This document shows positions 63,609-64,000 of a stretch of 64,000 nucleotides of DNA, one piece after another (within the stretch, counting starts at the first letter, position 1; each line of letters begins with the position of its first letter). This stretch comes from Zoogloea oleivorans (GTDB lineage: Bacteria; Pseudomonadota; Gammaproteobacteria; Burkholderiales; Rhodocyclaceae). Location: assembly GCF_008107625.1 (NCBI RefSeq), contig NZ_SDKK01000009.1, positions 105,591-169,590 on the forward strand. The letters run 5' to 3'. The notes beneath the pieces are model-generated. The model did no database searches. It had not been told where the DNA came from and worked only from the letters and a program-made list of their open reading frames with translations. The translations under genes and the position numbers were made by a program.

Positions 63609-64000
63609 ATGGAAACCATGAGTATCAGTCAGGCCACCGAGCTCTTGCGTACGGCGGGTATCCCGGTGACTCAACAACGGGTCGAAATCGTCCGTGCAAT
63701 GCTGTCGTTTCCAACCCACCTGTCGGCCGACCAGGTTTTTGCCAGGGTGCGTCAGAGCGTGCCCGAAACCTCACGCGCCACCGTCTACAACACCCTGAAA
63801 CTGTTCAGAGAGAAGAAATTGGTCCGAGAGCTCATCGTGGATCCGGAGCGCCTGGTGTATGACTCCAACACCAGCCCCCACTACCACCTCTACAACGCTG
63901 AAAACGGGCAGCTCACCGACGTCTCCGCCGATGAACTGCAGGTAATCGGCATGCCCAGCCTGCCGCCGGGACTGCAGCTGGAAGAAGTCGACGTCATCAT
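63609..64000 (+). CDS. Fur-family transcriptional regulator (3' truncated; PerR/Irr-like)
   Basis: Metal- or haem-dependent regulator cut by the window's right edge; 130 residues are visible. The winged helix includes GIPVTQQRVEIVRAMLSF, HLSADQVFARVRQ and RATVYNTLKLFREKKLVREL. The dimerisation part begins with VYDSNTSPHYHLYN, where the HYH replaces the HHH metal site of Fur. No CxxC zinc motif is visible so far. This pattern resembles Irr/PerR-like betaproteobacterial Fur homologues. ATG 63609 has GGAGG eight bases upstream. Its position right after the peroxidase gene suggests it regulates it. Confidence 0.9.
   Translation, partial: METMSISQATELLRTAGIPVTQQRVEIVRAMLSFPTHLSADQVFARVRQSVPETSRATVYNTLKLFREKKLVRELIVDPERLVYDSNTSPHYHLYNAENGQLTDVSADELQVIGMPSLPPGLQLEEVDVI

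Overview
This is a 64 kb stretch of GC-rich bacterial chromosome, densely coded, with no rRNA, tRNA, insertion sequence, prophage or CRISPR array that I can see. Gene content and order suggest a betaproteobacterium, most likely of the Rhodocyclales type. The clues are an NtrY/NtrX-TrkA-TrkH block preceded by a DUF4390 protein, a hemE-priA pair near dnaA, a PEP-CTERM protein and a PpnN nucleosidase. This placement is inference from gene content; no search was run.

Layout. 1-5.6 kb: a truncated EamA exporter, a DUF1857 protein, a class V aminotransferase and a membrane hybrid histidine kinase. 5.6-14.2 kb (minus strand): a tight operon of small lipoprotein, giant alpha-2-macroglobulin, CAAX-type membrane protease and penicillin-binding protein 1C, which looks like an envelope defence and repair unit. 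14.4-19.5 kb: a ComEA-like HhH protein, a small lipoprotein, a lone GspE/PilB-type ATPase, a NYN-LOTUS protein with an arginine-rich tail, and a second EamA exporter. 19.6-23.1 kb: a four-gene PhnD/PhnC/PhnE-type ABC importer of the putative selenate subfamily, interrupted by two copies of a nested palindromic repeat. 23.1-28.5 kb: a small conserved protein, ppnN, a four-gene operon of a J-domain protein and three unrecognised proteins, and pdxH. 28.6-31.7 kb: a PhnD-like binding protein paired with a hybrid kinase, then a 21-bp degenerate tandem repeat. 31.7-35.3 kb: an isochorismatase-fold hydrolase, pirin and ene-reductase operon with a divergent LysR regulator.

35.3-59 kb is the replication-origin neighbourhood. 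gyrB, dnaN and dnaA run leftward; rpmH, rnpA, yidD, yidC and mnmE run rightward. Two perfect parS centromere sites lie at 47.5 and 48.3 kb. DnaA boxes occur in the dnaA-rpmH gap and, as an inverted pair beside a markedly AT-rich stretch, in the hemE-priA gap. Between these lie tam-sirtuin, a TSUP permease, a spermidine-synthase-like gene, rsmB, DUF4390, ntrY-like and ntrX-like genes, trkA-trkH and hemE. 59-64 kb: priA, a convergent and overlapping CHRD/PEP-CTERM gene, a small Ala/Lys-rich exported protein, a di-haem cytochrome c peroxidase and a Fur-family regulator cut by the right edge.

The most interesting items are the hemE-priA candidate origin together with the two parS sites, the J-domain operon of unknown function, the nested palindromes inside the ABC operon, the 21-bp repeat array, the NtrX-like regulator with a degenerate AAA+ domain, and the CAAX protease embedded in the macroglobulin-PBP1C operon.
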